Below, piece after piece: positions 7,361-14,373 of a stretch of DNA of 64,000 nt (position 1 is its first letter; each line of letters opens with the position of its first letter). The DNA is from Pseudomonadota bacterium. Lineage in GTDB: Bacteria; Pseudomonadota; Gammaproteobacteria; Steroidobacterales; Steroidobacteraceae. The stretch covers positions 1 to 64,000 of the forward strand of contig JAKBCE010000007.1 of the NCBI GenBank assembly GCA_021808195.1. Direction: 5' to 3'. The position numbers and the translations under genes were made by a program. The notes beneath the pieces are model-generated. The model ran no database searches. It was not told the origin of the DNA and saw nothing but the letters and a program-made list of their open reading frames with translations.

Positions 7361-7624
7361 ATGGTTCTGCGTCGTGCATTCCAACACTTATGCGAGAAGC
7401 TGCATCTCACGCGAAGGCTCCGCGTGGAGAGAATTTCAGCGGAGCAGATCTACGCTGAGAAGCAGTCTCGTCAAGCTGCTTCATATAAGCGAGTGGCAAG
7501 TAAGGAAGTACAGCAGAGCGACCTCTTCATTTTCAACGAAGAGCAATTGCGCGGCGTTCGGCTTAAATGGCTAAAGGGTGGTTTCTCACCGCGGGAAGAC
7601 GACGAGCATGCCGATCAAGGCTGA
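7361..7624 (+). CDS. Hypothetical protein, 87 residues (uncertain)
   Basis: An ATG at 7361 (GTG at 7352 is also in frame) opens an 87-codon frame rich in Arg, Lys and Glu: VERISAEQIYAEKQSRQAAS and LRGVRLKWLKGGFSPREDDE. It looks like a soluble helical protein and might be the remnant of a small regulator or antitoxin, but I recognise no family. A 47-codon frame (7608-7751) overlaps its stop and runs into repeat block 3. Either may be a chance frame; composition is somewhat more protein-like for this one. Confidence 0.3.
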   Translation: MVLRRAFQHLCEKLHLTRRLRVERISAEQIYAEKQSRQAASYKRVASKEVQQSDLFIFNEEQLRGVRLKWLKGGFSPREDDEHADQG

Positions 7625-7740
7625 AAAGCAATTGTACTTTCGGATCACCGCGCATGGGATGCTGAGCGCGCAACATCATTGCGCCAGGCTTGCGCGGGAC
7701 ATGCGGGATCTTGCTGAGGCGCGGCCCAAGCATAGGTCGT

Positions 7741-7990
7741 TCGTTACATAATCGCGAAGTGACTATATTCCCATGCAGGCTGCCATTTCCGCCGGGATCG
7801 GGGCGGTCGCGAGAACCCAGGTAACGACTTTGGAATGGCTGGTCGCCCGGGACAGCGAAATCTCAGGAGCGACATGTGCCCCCAGGAAACGACTTTAATT
7901 CATGCCCACAATTTTGTCGTATGTAATTAAAGTCGCATCCTCTGGAATAAACGCATCGCCTTTGAAATAAAGTCGCTTCCTGACAGGCTG
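7741..7990 (+). repeat. Composite repeat block 3
   Basis: Inverted sites start at 7759 (GTGACTATATTCC), 7821 (GTAACGACTTTGG) and 7885 (GGAAACGACTTTAATT), 62 and 64 bp apart. Direct 20-bp units start at 7909, 7929, 7949 and 7969. The part CATAATCGCGAAGTGACTAT at the left edge is shared with blocks 2, 4 and 5. The last inverted site and first strong direct unit again form an inverted repeat (7884-7900 against 7925-7941). Right of it, similarity to block 2 continues to about 8105. Confidence 0.8.
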
Positions 7991-8115
7991 ACATAAAATC
8001 TTCAGCGCGGCTCCGTCGCAGGAGGTAATCCTGCGGACTCTCCTTTGTGCTTCCGTCTGATTCAGAAGCGGCAAACCAGCTGGAAAGGCCAACCGATCAC
8101 TAGGCCCCCGGTTTG

Positions 8116-8289
8116 TTGCGCGATAGACAACCGCATGTGAAGTGGACTCAGGTCAAGAAGGGCAAATCCAATACGGGCACCAGCACCTTCTTCGTGGGAT
8201 GCGTGCTCCATCCGGATCCTAAATGGCAAGCAACCATTTTGTTGCCGGGTAATCGCATCCTCAATGGGTCAGTTTTCAATCGGCGTTGA
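8116..8289 (+). other. Unassigned small open frame before the IS21-type end
   Basis: A frame from a TTG at 8116 to TGA at 8287-8289 reads LLRDRQPHVKWTQVKKGKSN, then TGTSTFFVGCVLHPDPKWQA and ends NGSVFNRR. The peptide looks protein-like but I cannot place it; the start is weak. Its last codons lie inside the IS21-like end, so the natural gene was probably cut there. Confidence 0.25.
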
Positions 8290-8400
8290 CACACAACCCC
8301 AAAATCAGTCACCTTCCAGCGGAATGGGCGGTCCCGTTCGGCCGAAACGGCCGGTCACATTCGTCCGGAATCAGCGGTCACAATGTCCCAGAATACGCAG
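8258..8400 (+). mobile_element. IS21-family terminal remnant (second end type)
   Basis: The stretch holds GGGTCAGTTTTCAATCGGCG TTGACA, then repeated units GGTCACATTCGTCCGGAATC and GCGGTCACAATGTCCCAGAA about 22 bp apart. Short iterated sites of the form CGGTCACNTTNGNCCGGAAT are, from memory, typical of IS21-family ends. No istA/istB is present. The TCCGGAAT core is shared with the 20-bp unit of the composite blocks, which is my main reason for comparing those with IS21 ends. Confidence 0.55.
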
Positions 8401-9159
8401 TATACGGATCAGGAGCCGAAGCAATGGCGTGCGGTCAAAGCCCGCACGGGTGTTCGCCGGACAACTCGCGATCAGAATTCAGGTGTCACACAAAACAACT
8501 CCTGGCTAGGCCTCCCGCGAGGCTCATGTATCCTCCCGATCGACCTCCAGCGAATAGTGGATTTCAATAGAGGCAAGACTCCCGCAAAGCGAGTGGCACT
8601 CAACTTGCTTCCCGAGCCGTTTATAGGGAACCCGTGCTCGGCGCGCGTCGTGCTGCTTGGGCTGAATCCGGGTCACTCCGATAACGATCACGACGATCAG
8701 CATAATCGGGAATTCCGGGAAGCGATTCGATTGAACTTGCGGCACAAGCCACAGGCATATCCGTTCTATCCGTTGGACCCACGTTTTGCGAATACCGGCA
8801 GCGGAAAATGGTGGCAGACGCATCTCCGCCCGCTCGTGGAGGAGGCCGGGCTCAACGTGCGGACGCTTTCCGAACGGCTGATGGTAATTGAATGGTTTCC
8901 GTACCATTCGGCTCGATCAGGGCTACCGCCCCAGCTTATCTGCGAATCGCAGAAATACTCCTTTTCACTCGCAAAGAAACTGTTTAGACGCGGGCTGCCG
9001 GTAATTGGGATGCGGTCAAGAGAACACTGGGCGCTTGCGGACGAGCGGCTCATTAGAGCGCAGTATCTAAGTAACCATCGCCGCGCATGGATTTCTCGCG
9101 GTAACATAAACGATGAAGCGCTTTATGAGCAGATTCTTACACGACTAATAGAGCGGTGA
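8383..9159 (+). CDS. Conserved hypothetical protein, possibly uracil-DNA glycosylase-like fold (LNPG motif)
   Basis: A 258-residue soluble protein. Conserved-looking parts are ARVVLLGLNPGHSDNDHDDQ near residue 90, YPFYPLDPRF, GSGKWWQTHLRPLVEEAG, VIEWFPYHSARSGLPPQ and PVIGMRSREHWALADE. The strand-then-LNPG.SD motif resembles the first catalytic-site loop of uracil-DNA-glycosylase-like proteins, but this is a suggestion only. The first 35 or so residues come from DNA that belongs to the IS21-like end, so the annotated ATG at 8383 may be a new start supplied by that element. It is the main gene between repeat blocks 3 and 4. Function unknown. Confidence 0.6.
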   Translation: MSQNTQYTDQEPKQWRAVKARTGVRRTTRDQNSGVTQNNSWLGLPRGSCILPIDLQRIVDFNRGKTPAKRVALNLLPEPFIGNPCSARVVLLGLNPGHSDNDHDDQHNREFREAIRLNLRHKPQAYPFYPLDPRFANTGSGKWWQTHLRPLVEEAGLNVRTLSERLMVIEWFPYHSARSGLPPQLICESQKYSFSLAKKLFRRGLPVIGMRSREHWALADERLIRAQYLSNHRRAWISRGNINDEALYEQILTRLIER

Positions 9160-9214
9160 TCGGCTGTGCCCGAGCGCGCGACGGGAGAGATCAGAAATCC
9201 CAGGACGACTGAGG

Positions 9215-9426
9215 CGGTTCACTACATAATCATGTAGCGGCTATATTCCCAGCAGGGGCCAAGCGTCCGATGGGCATGGGCGGGTCGGCCTGCCCTGTGT
9301 AACGACTTTAGATGGACCGATCAACCGTGACAGTGAAATTCCCCGCGCGATTGGCCTACCCAAGAAACGACTTTAATTCATGCCTGCAAAAGTCCGTATC
9401 CAGGAATAGAGTCGTTACTCATGTTT
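9215..9426 (+). repeat. Composite repeat block 4
   Basis: Inverted sites start at 9237 (GCGGCTATATTCCC), 9299 (GTAACGACTTTAG) and 9363 (AAGAAACGACTTTAATTC), 62 and 64 bp apart. Only two direct units follow, at 9388 (19 bp) and 9407 (AGAGTCGTTACTCATGTTTG). The CTACATAATCATGTAGCGG left edge matches the other blocks. It separates the LNPG gene from the hipBA operon. Confidence 0.78.
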
Positions 9427-9521
9427 GGTGAGCTCAGCCTGCGCGGTGCGCTTAAGGCGACGCCGTCCGATATTGGATTAAATCCCGGAGGGTGAATTGC
9501 CAATTCGAGGCCTTCGTCGGC

Positions 9522-10832
9522 TCAAGCGCTCGTGGAAGAGATTTTACTGAGCATTTCGGAGGTCACGATGTGTCTAATTGCATCGAGTAGCCTGGTTTCA
9601 CCAGGCAGGAATCGATTGGACCCCTCGGGAAGGCCCGCGTTTTCCGTCCTAATGGCCCTCACCAGCTCGTCCATTGCGGCCAGAAGGGCTCGGCTGATCC
9701 GGGTCAATTCACGTTCGGAGATCCGTGGCGGCAGTCCGAGCCTTTCGCCGGCTGCCACGAGGGCTTCGCGATGGAGTTCGTTGTAGGCAGAGCAGCCCGG
9801 TAGCGAAATCGTCAGGGGTACTACGGGCCAGTCGGCGCGCTCTTGCGCGAAGAGCCGCGTGTGGTAGACCACGCTGCTCAAAAGGTCATAAAACGGACAA
9901 AGCGCAATGCCTTCGTGGTCCACCCTGAAGGAAAGGTTCTTCAGATGGTTGTCGTTGTTTCCGATCAGAATGTTATACGTGAGCCACTGAAACAGAGCAA
10001 TGCGGGTGCGGGCCTTGTTGGTGCACCGCTCGATGATCTGCGCCATCGTGTCCAGTGTCGCGGCAGTGTATTTGAACAGTCGCGATTTGTTCAGTAGCTG
10101 ACAGGCATCAATGATGTGGGTGCGCTGGGTAATTCCCGCATGCTGGTGGCGATCGAATCGTTCGACGATGTAGACAGGCTCTGGTACGTAGCGCCGATAT
10201 ACCTGCGGCACCTGTAGATGCAGCTCCGCCGCCAGTTTCATGATCATGTATTCATTGATGACTGTGGCCGGATAGTCCGCACTGGTGTTGTCGGGCTTGA
10301 GGATGTGAGTGGAGGGCTCCGCCCCTGTGGGCTCGTAAAGTGCGCCATTCCGGTAAACCACCAGGAGCTTGTTCTGGGTGCCCGCGGCGGACATGCGCTT
10401 TGGCGCGGTGCTACTCAAAGGGACGCGCGGCATGTTTTGGATGCGCTGCGATAGCACCTCATCCGTCAGCGGCTGAAGTCCGCCGCCCTCCTTTGTTGCT
10501 GGAATATCTGGTGGCACCAGGATCAAGGAACCGGCGGACTCCCGGCCCAAGTACTCGAGCAGCGCAAAGGCATCGTCGCCCCTGATGCCAGCCTCGCGGC
10601 TCACCGCTTCTCGTAGCTTTTCCTCGGGTAAGAGATTGTCGAAATACCACTGTATCGGGCGCTCGCTCGCACCGTCCTGGTATAGGCGTGTCGAGCGCGG
10701 CAAGGCGGGTGAGAGGTCAAATCCGTTCGGGGATTCCTGCCAGCCGACCTCGTACTCGAAGTTCCAAAGGTCATTCGTTTCGTGCAGGGTGCCGACGCGC
10801 GTCGCGTTGAGATAGACCGCGAGACTTCGCAT
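9522..10832 (-). CDS. hipA: HipA-family Ser/Thr kinase toxin
   Basis: Type II toxin HipA, which in E. coli phosphorylates glutamyl-tRNA synthetase and arrests translation. At 436 residues it has the normal length. Visible features: N-terminal HipA_N subdomain (ERPIQWYFDNLLPEEKLRE), the autophosphorylation loop Ser at about 148 in MSAAGTQNK, catalytic Asp at about 294 in GNNDNHLKNLS, and the Mg-binding Asp at about 316 in CPFYDLLSS. All are intact, so the kinase should be active. It starts 5 bp after hipB and shares its promoter. The tail lies next to repeat block 4. Its target cannot be predicted from sequence. Confidence 0.93.
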   Translation of the reverse strand: MRSLAVYLNATRVGTLHETNDLWNFEYEVGWQESPNGFDLSPALPRSTRLYQDGASERPIQWYFDNLLPEEKLREAVSREAGIRGDDAFALLEYLGRESAGSLILVPPDIPATKEGGGLQPLTDEVLSQRIQNMPRVPLSSTAPKRMSAAGTQNKLLVVYRNGALYEPTGAEPSTHILKPDNTSADYPATVINEYMIMKLAAELHLQVPQVYRRYVPEPVYIVERFDRHQHAGITQRTHIIDACQLLNKSRLFKYTAATLDTMAQIIERCTNKARTRIALFQWLTYNILIGNNDNHLKNLSFRVDHEGIALCPFYDLLSSVVYHTRLFAQERADWPVVPLTISLPGCSAYNELHREALVAAGERLGLPPRISERELTRISRALLAAMDELVRAIRTENAGLPEGSNRFLPGETRLLDAIRHIVTSEMLSKISSTSA

Positions 10833-10837
10833 GCGTC

Positions 10838-11203
10838 TCAGTCCTTCGCGCCGCCGCCACCCGCTGCAGGGCCCTGGTGGTCGCTTCGGTTCGGGGTCAA
10901 ACTTTCCTCAGCCGCGGCGGCGGAGCGCCTGTTGGGCAGGCGTCGCACTCGATTGGAGCGAAGACCCACGAGCTCCTTTTGTGCGGAGGCGGGAATCTCA
11001 ACGCTGACCTTCAGCCCAAGCTCGTTCAGGATCTGAAATACCAGCCCTAGCCTGACCGTGGACTTGCCCAGCTCGACGTCGGTAGCGAATTGCTTGCTGA
11101 CCCGGGCCATAGCTGCCAAGTCATCAATCCGGATGTGAGAACTTCGCCGTACCGCACGGACGAGCAGGCCCAATTCCCCTGGAGAAGTCACCGTGGTTTG
11201 CAT
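10838..11203 (-). CDS. hipB: HipB-type antitoxin, Xre-family repressor
   Basis: A 121-residue HTH protein that should neutralise HipA and repress the operon. The HTH is ELGLLVRAVRRSSHIRIDDL followed by AAMARVSKQFATDVELGKST; LGLVFQILNELGLKVSVEIP is the usual dimer strand. The C-terminal 40 residues are longer and more basic than E. coli HipB. The frame is open to 11326, but that extension is read from operator DNA; ATG 11203, which leaves all three operators upstream, is the better start. It heads the hipBA operon. Confidence 0.88.
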   Translation of the reverse strand: MQTTVTSPGELGLLVRAVRRSSHIRIDDLAAMARVSKQFATDVELGKSTVRLGLVFQILNELGLKVSVEIPASAQKELVGLRSNRVRRLPNRRSAAAAEESLTPNRSDHQGPAAGGGGAKD

Positions 11204-11210
11204 GGAAGCT

Positions 11211-11332
11211 ATTCCTGTGATTGTAGGAATAATATCACAACTTAGGGGGTTGACCGGTAATATTCCTGCAATCGTAGGAATCTTTAGTCCTGAGCCCGTG
11301 AACTCGTCTGACATTCCTACGTTCATAGGAAT
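11211..11332 (-). promoter_or_regulatory. Three hipBA operators, 51 bp apart
   Basis: Three near-identical 20-bp palindromes of the form ATTCCT-N8-AGGAAT lie at 11211-11230, 11262-11281 and 11313-11332, upstream of hipB. Their starts are exactly 51 bp apart, about five helical turns, so three dimers would sit on one DNA face. This parallels the TATCC-N8-GGATA operators of E. coli hipBA. The first palindrome is 7 bp before the hipB ATG. Confidence 0.9.
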
Positions 11333-11494
11333 ACTGTTTTAACATCAGATCGGCGCCTTCCAAACGGGAGAGACGTATAGTGGATCTCGGAACCAGACGC
11401 CTACTCGGCCCATGGGGGCCACCCAGGGGGACCCGCGGAGGGGTGGGATCAAATCCCGGCAAGCGGCAACAGCTGGAGCCGGCCGCCACATCAT
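11333..11494. other. Gene-free stretch upstream of hipB operators
   Basis: About 160 bp with no supported gene. It contains a G/C-run segment (11412-11460) ending in GGGATCAAATCCCG, which looks like a tRNA T-arm but has no tRNA around it. Promoter elements for hipB should lie between the operators; none stands out clearly. Confidence 0.35.
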
Positions 11495-11690
11495 CGCGAT
11501 GCGACTATATTCCAGGCCAAGTCCGTGATTGCGAGCCGGAAACTGCGGTCGGACTAAAGCGAGTAACGACTTTGGATCGGCCCGTTGGCAGAGATCGCGC
11601 AAATTCCCGAGCGATTCGCTCACTGAGGAAGCAACTTTAATTCACGCCAACAGTTGTGCGAACGGATTGATGTCCTGCAGCATGAAATCC
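11495..11690 (+). repeat. Composite repeat block 5 (right half degenerate)
   Basis: Inverted sites start at 11501 (GCGACTATATTCC), 11563 (GTAACGACTTTGG) and 11626 (GGAAGCAACTTTAATTC), 62 and 63 bp apart, matching the other blocks. The direct units are barely recognisable: CAACAGTTGTGCGAACGGATT near 11648 and GATGTCCTGCAGCATGAAAT at 11669. It is the last copy; to the right no further block is seen, so it marks the edge of the island. Confidence 0.7.
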
Positions 11691-11951
11691 AATCTCCGCT
11701 CGCGCATTAGGACCGCCACTTGGGTATTCGACGCAATCGTCGTCGGCTGATCTTCAACGAACTGCGGTTGGGTGGCGAAAGTGGGATCATCCCAGAGGAG
11801 GCGATGCATCATGCAGCGTCATCACGGGAAATGCGCAGAGTAACGGTGTGGTCGCGGGGCATGTTCCACATTGGAGGATGTGGTTGCGAAGCCGAACTGA
11901 CATATGAGAGTCGGTCGTGATTCCGAAGCGCCAGATTGCATCGAATCGCAT
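11691..11951. other. Gene-free stretch at the island edge
   Basis: About 260 bp without a supported gene. Short frames (for example 11720-11920) show no motif. Nothing else stands out. Confidence 0.3.
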
Positions 11952-12191
11952 ATGAGCAGCGCAGTCGCCAATCTCACATGCCAGATGCTCGAATGGATCG
12001 CGAAGCGCCCCAGAGCCTACGCTGAGGTCATGGACGTGTGGCGGACTTCATGTCCGCGCCTATCCATCTGGGAGGACGCCTGTGACGCGGGCTTGATCGC
12101 ATATGAAGCCGGGACCGGAAAAGTAACGCTCAGTCACGACGGCAGAGTGTTCTTGGCGAATTCGTGCGCCCGCGAGGCGCAGATTCAATGA
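11952..12191 (+). CDS. Conserved hypothetical protein, winged-helix-like
   Basis: A 79-residue protein from ATG 11952: LTCQMLEWIAKRPRAYAEVM, then DVWRTSCPRLSIWEDACDAG and a short beta wing GKVTLSHDGRVFLA. The pattern (helix, RPRTYAE.M..WRTSCPRL.IWEDA) is one I recognise from short uncharacterised proteins in many proteobacteria, with a winged-helix look. Upstream in-frame ATG 11904 adds 16 residues but has no better ribosome site. Function unknown; it sits alone between the island edge and a GNAT gene. Confidence 0.6.
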   Translation: MSSAVANLTCQMLEWIAKRPRAYAEVMDVWRTSCPRLSIWEDACDAGLIAYEAGTGKVTLSHDGRVFLANSCAREAQIQ

Positions 12192-12301
12192 GAGTGGCGA
12201 TCCGGGATGATTATTTCGACACGCTCCGAACGCTGCCGTACTTTGCCCGTCTCGCAGGACTGCGTGCACCAGTCGATGACGGGCGCGATTCAGGAATTCT
12301 G

Positions 12302-12781
12302 TCACTCAAGCTCTTTTGTGTAGACGATGAACCCGACGTGCGCGGCCATTTTTTCATATAACGTGCGAGCCGCCTGATTGGATACTTGTGTCTGCCAGTA
12401 AACCTTGCTGCAGTGTTCCCGGCGGGCGGCGGCGTAAACGGAAAGAATCAGATTACGTCCGACGCCTAACCCCCGAAGATGCTCAACAGTAAACAGATCC
12501 TGAAGGTAGCAGATGTCGTTAAGCCGGGTCGTGCTGCGGTGGAATAAATAATGGACAAATCCCACGAGCTGCCCGCCTAGTTCGGCCACGATTGCCCGCA
12601 CTGGCTCGGAGGAATCGAAAAAGCGCTCCCAAGTCGCCGCGGTGATCGACTCGTCCAAGGCGTTCGGTCCGCTGCGGCCATAGAAGGCGTTATAGCCGTC
12701 CCATAGAGGGCGCCACTGGGCGTAGTCCGTGCGGTGCACTGGCCTGATTTGGAATCGGTCTGCGCTCTCTTCTTCACTCAT
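12302..12781 (-). CDS. GNAT-family N-acetyltransferase
   Basis: A 159-residue single-domain GNAT protein. The acetyl-CoA site is LQDLFTVEHLRGLGVGRNLI (strand beta-4 then the R/Q-x-x-G-x-G/A pyrophosphate loop, here RGLGVG), followed by VYWQTQVSNQAARTLYEKM, the usual C-terminal N-x-x-A-x-x-L-Y segment. Substrate cannot be told; this subgroup often acetylates small amines or amino acids. It converges on nothing and reads away from gabT. No damage visible. Confidence 0.85.
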   Translation of the reverse strand: MSEEESADRFQIRPVHRTDYAQWRPLWDGYNAFYGRSGPNALDESITAATWERFFDSSEPVRAIVAELGGQLVGFVHYLFHRSTTRLNDICYLQDLFTVEHLRGLGVGRNLILSVYAAARREHCSKVYWQTQVSNQAARTLYEKMAAHVGFIVYTKELE

Positions 12782-13092
12782 GATTTAAATCTCTGTATTC
12801 GGCCAACTAGCCCGACGGCAATGTGCATGATCACTGGACGGGTGTCGACTCTAGAGGTAACGCGACGAGCGTGTGCAAACTGGCATGCTCTGTCTTTGAG
12901 ATAACAGTGAGATAGGCTAAACGGGAGCCGAACAAGCGCGGGCGCGCCATCGAATGGCGCGTCGCGCAGCGATTGGCAAATATCAATTTCCATCTGCATG
13001 GTGCTCAGCAGGCACCAAATCAAGCGCTGCTGGCACCTCCTCAGTTGTAGTCCTCCATGTGACACTCGACGCCCGTCTGCGAGGAATGGACC
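12782..13092. other. Intergenic region upstream of gabT
   Basis: About 310 bp between divergent genes (GNAT on minus, gabT on plus), so both promoters should lie here. I see a short inverted repeat GGTGC-N7-GCACC near 13000 but no convincing -35/-10 pair. A long minus-strand frame crosses it and continues under gabT; it is a shadow. Confidence 0.35.
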
Positions 13093-14373
13093 GTGACTAC
13101 CGTGAATATCGATGAAAAACTGACGGCGCGGCGCGCCCAGGCGGTCGCGCGCGGCGTTGCCAGCTCTACTCCCGCATTTGCCGCGCGGGCTCTGAACGCC
13201 GAGATCTGGGATACGGTCGGCCAGCGATACATCGATTTCGCGGGCGGAATCGGTGTTCTGGCAACCGGCCATCGCCACCCCAGGGTGATGGCGGCCGTCT
13301 CTGAGCAGTTGCAGTGCTTCACGCACAGCGCATTTCAGGTGATGGCCTATGAGCCGTACATCCGCTTGGCCGAGCGGCTGAATGCCATCGCGCCGTTTAG
13401 CGGACCAGCGAAGAGCCTTCTGTTGACCACAGGCGTCGAAGCGGTCGAGGCGGCAGTCAAGATCGCGCGCATCGCGACCGGGCGTGCCGCAGTCATCGCC
13501 TTCAGTGGTGCCTTTCATGGACGCAGCAGCCTCGGGATGGCCCTGACCGGCCGCGCTCAGCCTTACAAGCACGGCATAGACGCCGCGCTTCCGGGCGTCT
13601 TCCGCATCCCGTTTCCGGTCGCCCACCGAGGGATCGGTGTCGAGGAAAGCTTGCGGGCGCTTGATCTGCTGCTGCGCAGCGATGTGGAGCCCGGCCGCGT
13701 TGCCGCCATGATCATTGAGCCGATACAGGGCGAAGGGGGCTTCAATGTCGCCCCGACGGAGCTGCTATCTGCACTGCGCCGTACCTGCGATGAGCACGGC
13801 ATTCTGTTGATCGCCGATGAAGTTCAGTGCGGCTACGGCCGAACGGGCCGCATGTTCGCGATCGAGCATTCCGGTGTGCAGCCGGATCTGGTGACACTCG
13901 CGAAGTCCCTGGCGGGCGGTTTTCCCCTCTCGGCCGTCGTCGGACGTGCGGCCGTTATGGATGCCGTGGAGCCGGGCGGACTGGGCGGTACCTACGGCGG
14001 ATCGCCGATCGGCTGCGCAGCCGCGCTGGCAGTACTCGATGTCATGGAGGACGAGAAGCTGCTCAGTCGGGCCGAGGTCATTGGCGGGCACATCCGCGAA
14101 CGCCTTGAGGCACAGGCGGGACGTCCCGGTATCGTCATGGGCAATATCCGCGGTCTCGGTGCGATGATTGGATTCGATATCCTGAAGAGCCGTGGCGGTG
14201 AAGCGGATGGCCCGGGGGCGAAGCGCGTCACACGGCGGGCGCTCGAAGAGGGGTTGGTTCTGCTCACCTGCGGTGCACAGGGGGAAACGATCCGCATTCT
14301 GGTGCCCCTCACGATATCGGACCTCACACTGGATGAAGGCTTGGACAGGCTCGAGCGGGCGCTGCGCGCATGA
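13093..14373 (+). CDS. gabT: 4-aminobutyrate aminotransferase
   Basis: Class III PLP-dependent aminotransferase that moves the amino group of GABA to 2-oxoglutarate, giving succinate semialdehyde. 426 residues, normal length. Visible: FAGGIGVLATGHRHPRVMAA, SAFQ, GAFHGRSSLGMALTGR (PLP phosphate loop), LLIADEVQCGYGRTGRMFA (Asp binding the PLP nitrogen), and the Schiff-base Lys at about 271 in TLAKSLAGGFPLSAVVG. The start is GTG 13093 with GAGGA 8 bp before it. It overlaps gabD by ATGA, so the two are translationally coupled. Related class III enzymes cannot be fully excluded, but gabD next door supports GABA. Confidence 0.9.
   Translation: MTTVNIDEKLTARRAQAVARGVASSTPAFAARALNAEIWDTVGQRYIDFAGGIGVLATGHRHPRVMAAVSEQLQCFTHSAFQVMAYEPYIRLAERLNAIAPFSGPAKSLLLTTGVEAVEAAVKIARIATGRAAVIAFSGAFHGRSSLGMALTGRAQPYKHGIDAALPGVFRIPFPVAHRGIGVEESLRALDLLLRSDVEPGRVAAMIIEPIQGEGGFNVAPTELLSALRRTCDEHGILLIADEVQCGYGRTGRMFAIEHSGVQPDLVTLAKSLAGGFPLSAVVGRAAVMDAVEPGGLGGTYGGSPIGCAAALAVLDVMEDEKLLSRAEVIGGHIRERLEAQAGRPGIVMGNIRGLGAMIGFDILKSRGGEADGPGAKRVTRRALEEGLVLLTCGAQGETIRILVPLTISDLTLDEGLDRLERALRA

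Noticed and set aside
11440..11460. tRNA T-arm-like GGGATCAAATCCC
   Set aside because: No acceptor, D or anticodon arm can be built around it.
769..11690. Repeat blocks as integron attC sites
   Set aside because: No RYYYAAC/GTTRRRY core pairs, no attC-like imperfect hairpin, and no IntI gene in the window.
12778..13626. Long minus-strand open frame opposite the start of gabT
   Set aside because: It lies antisense to the well-supported gabT and has the His/Arg/Gly-rich composition of a shadow.
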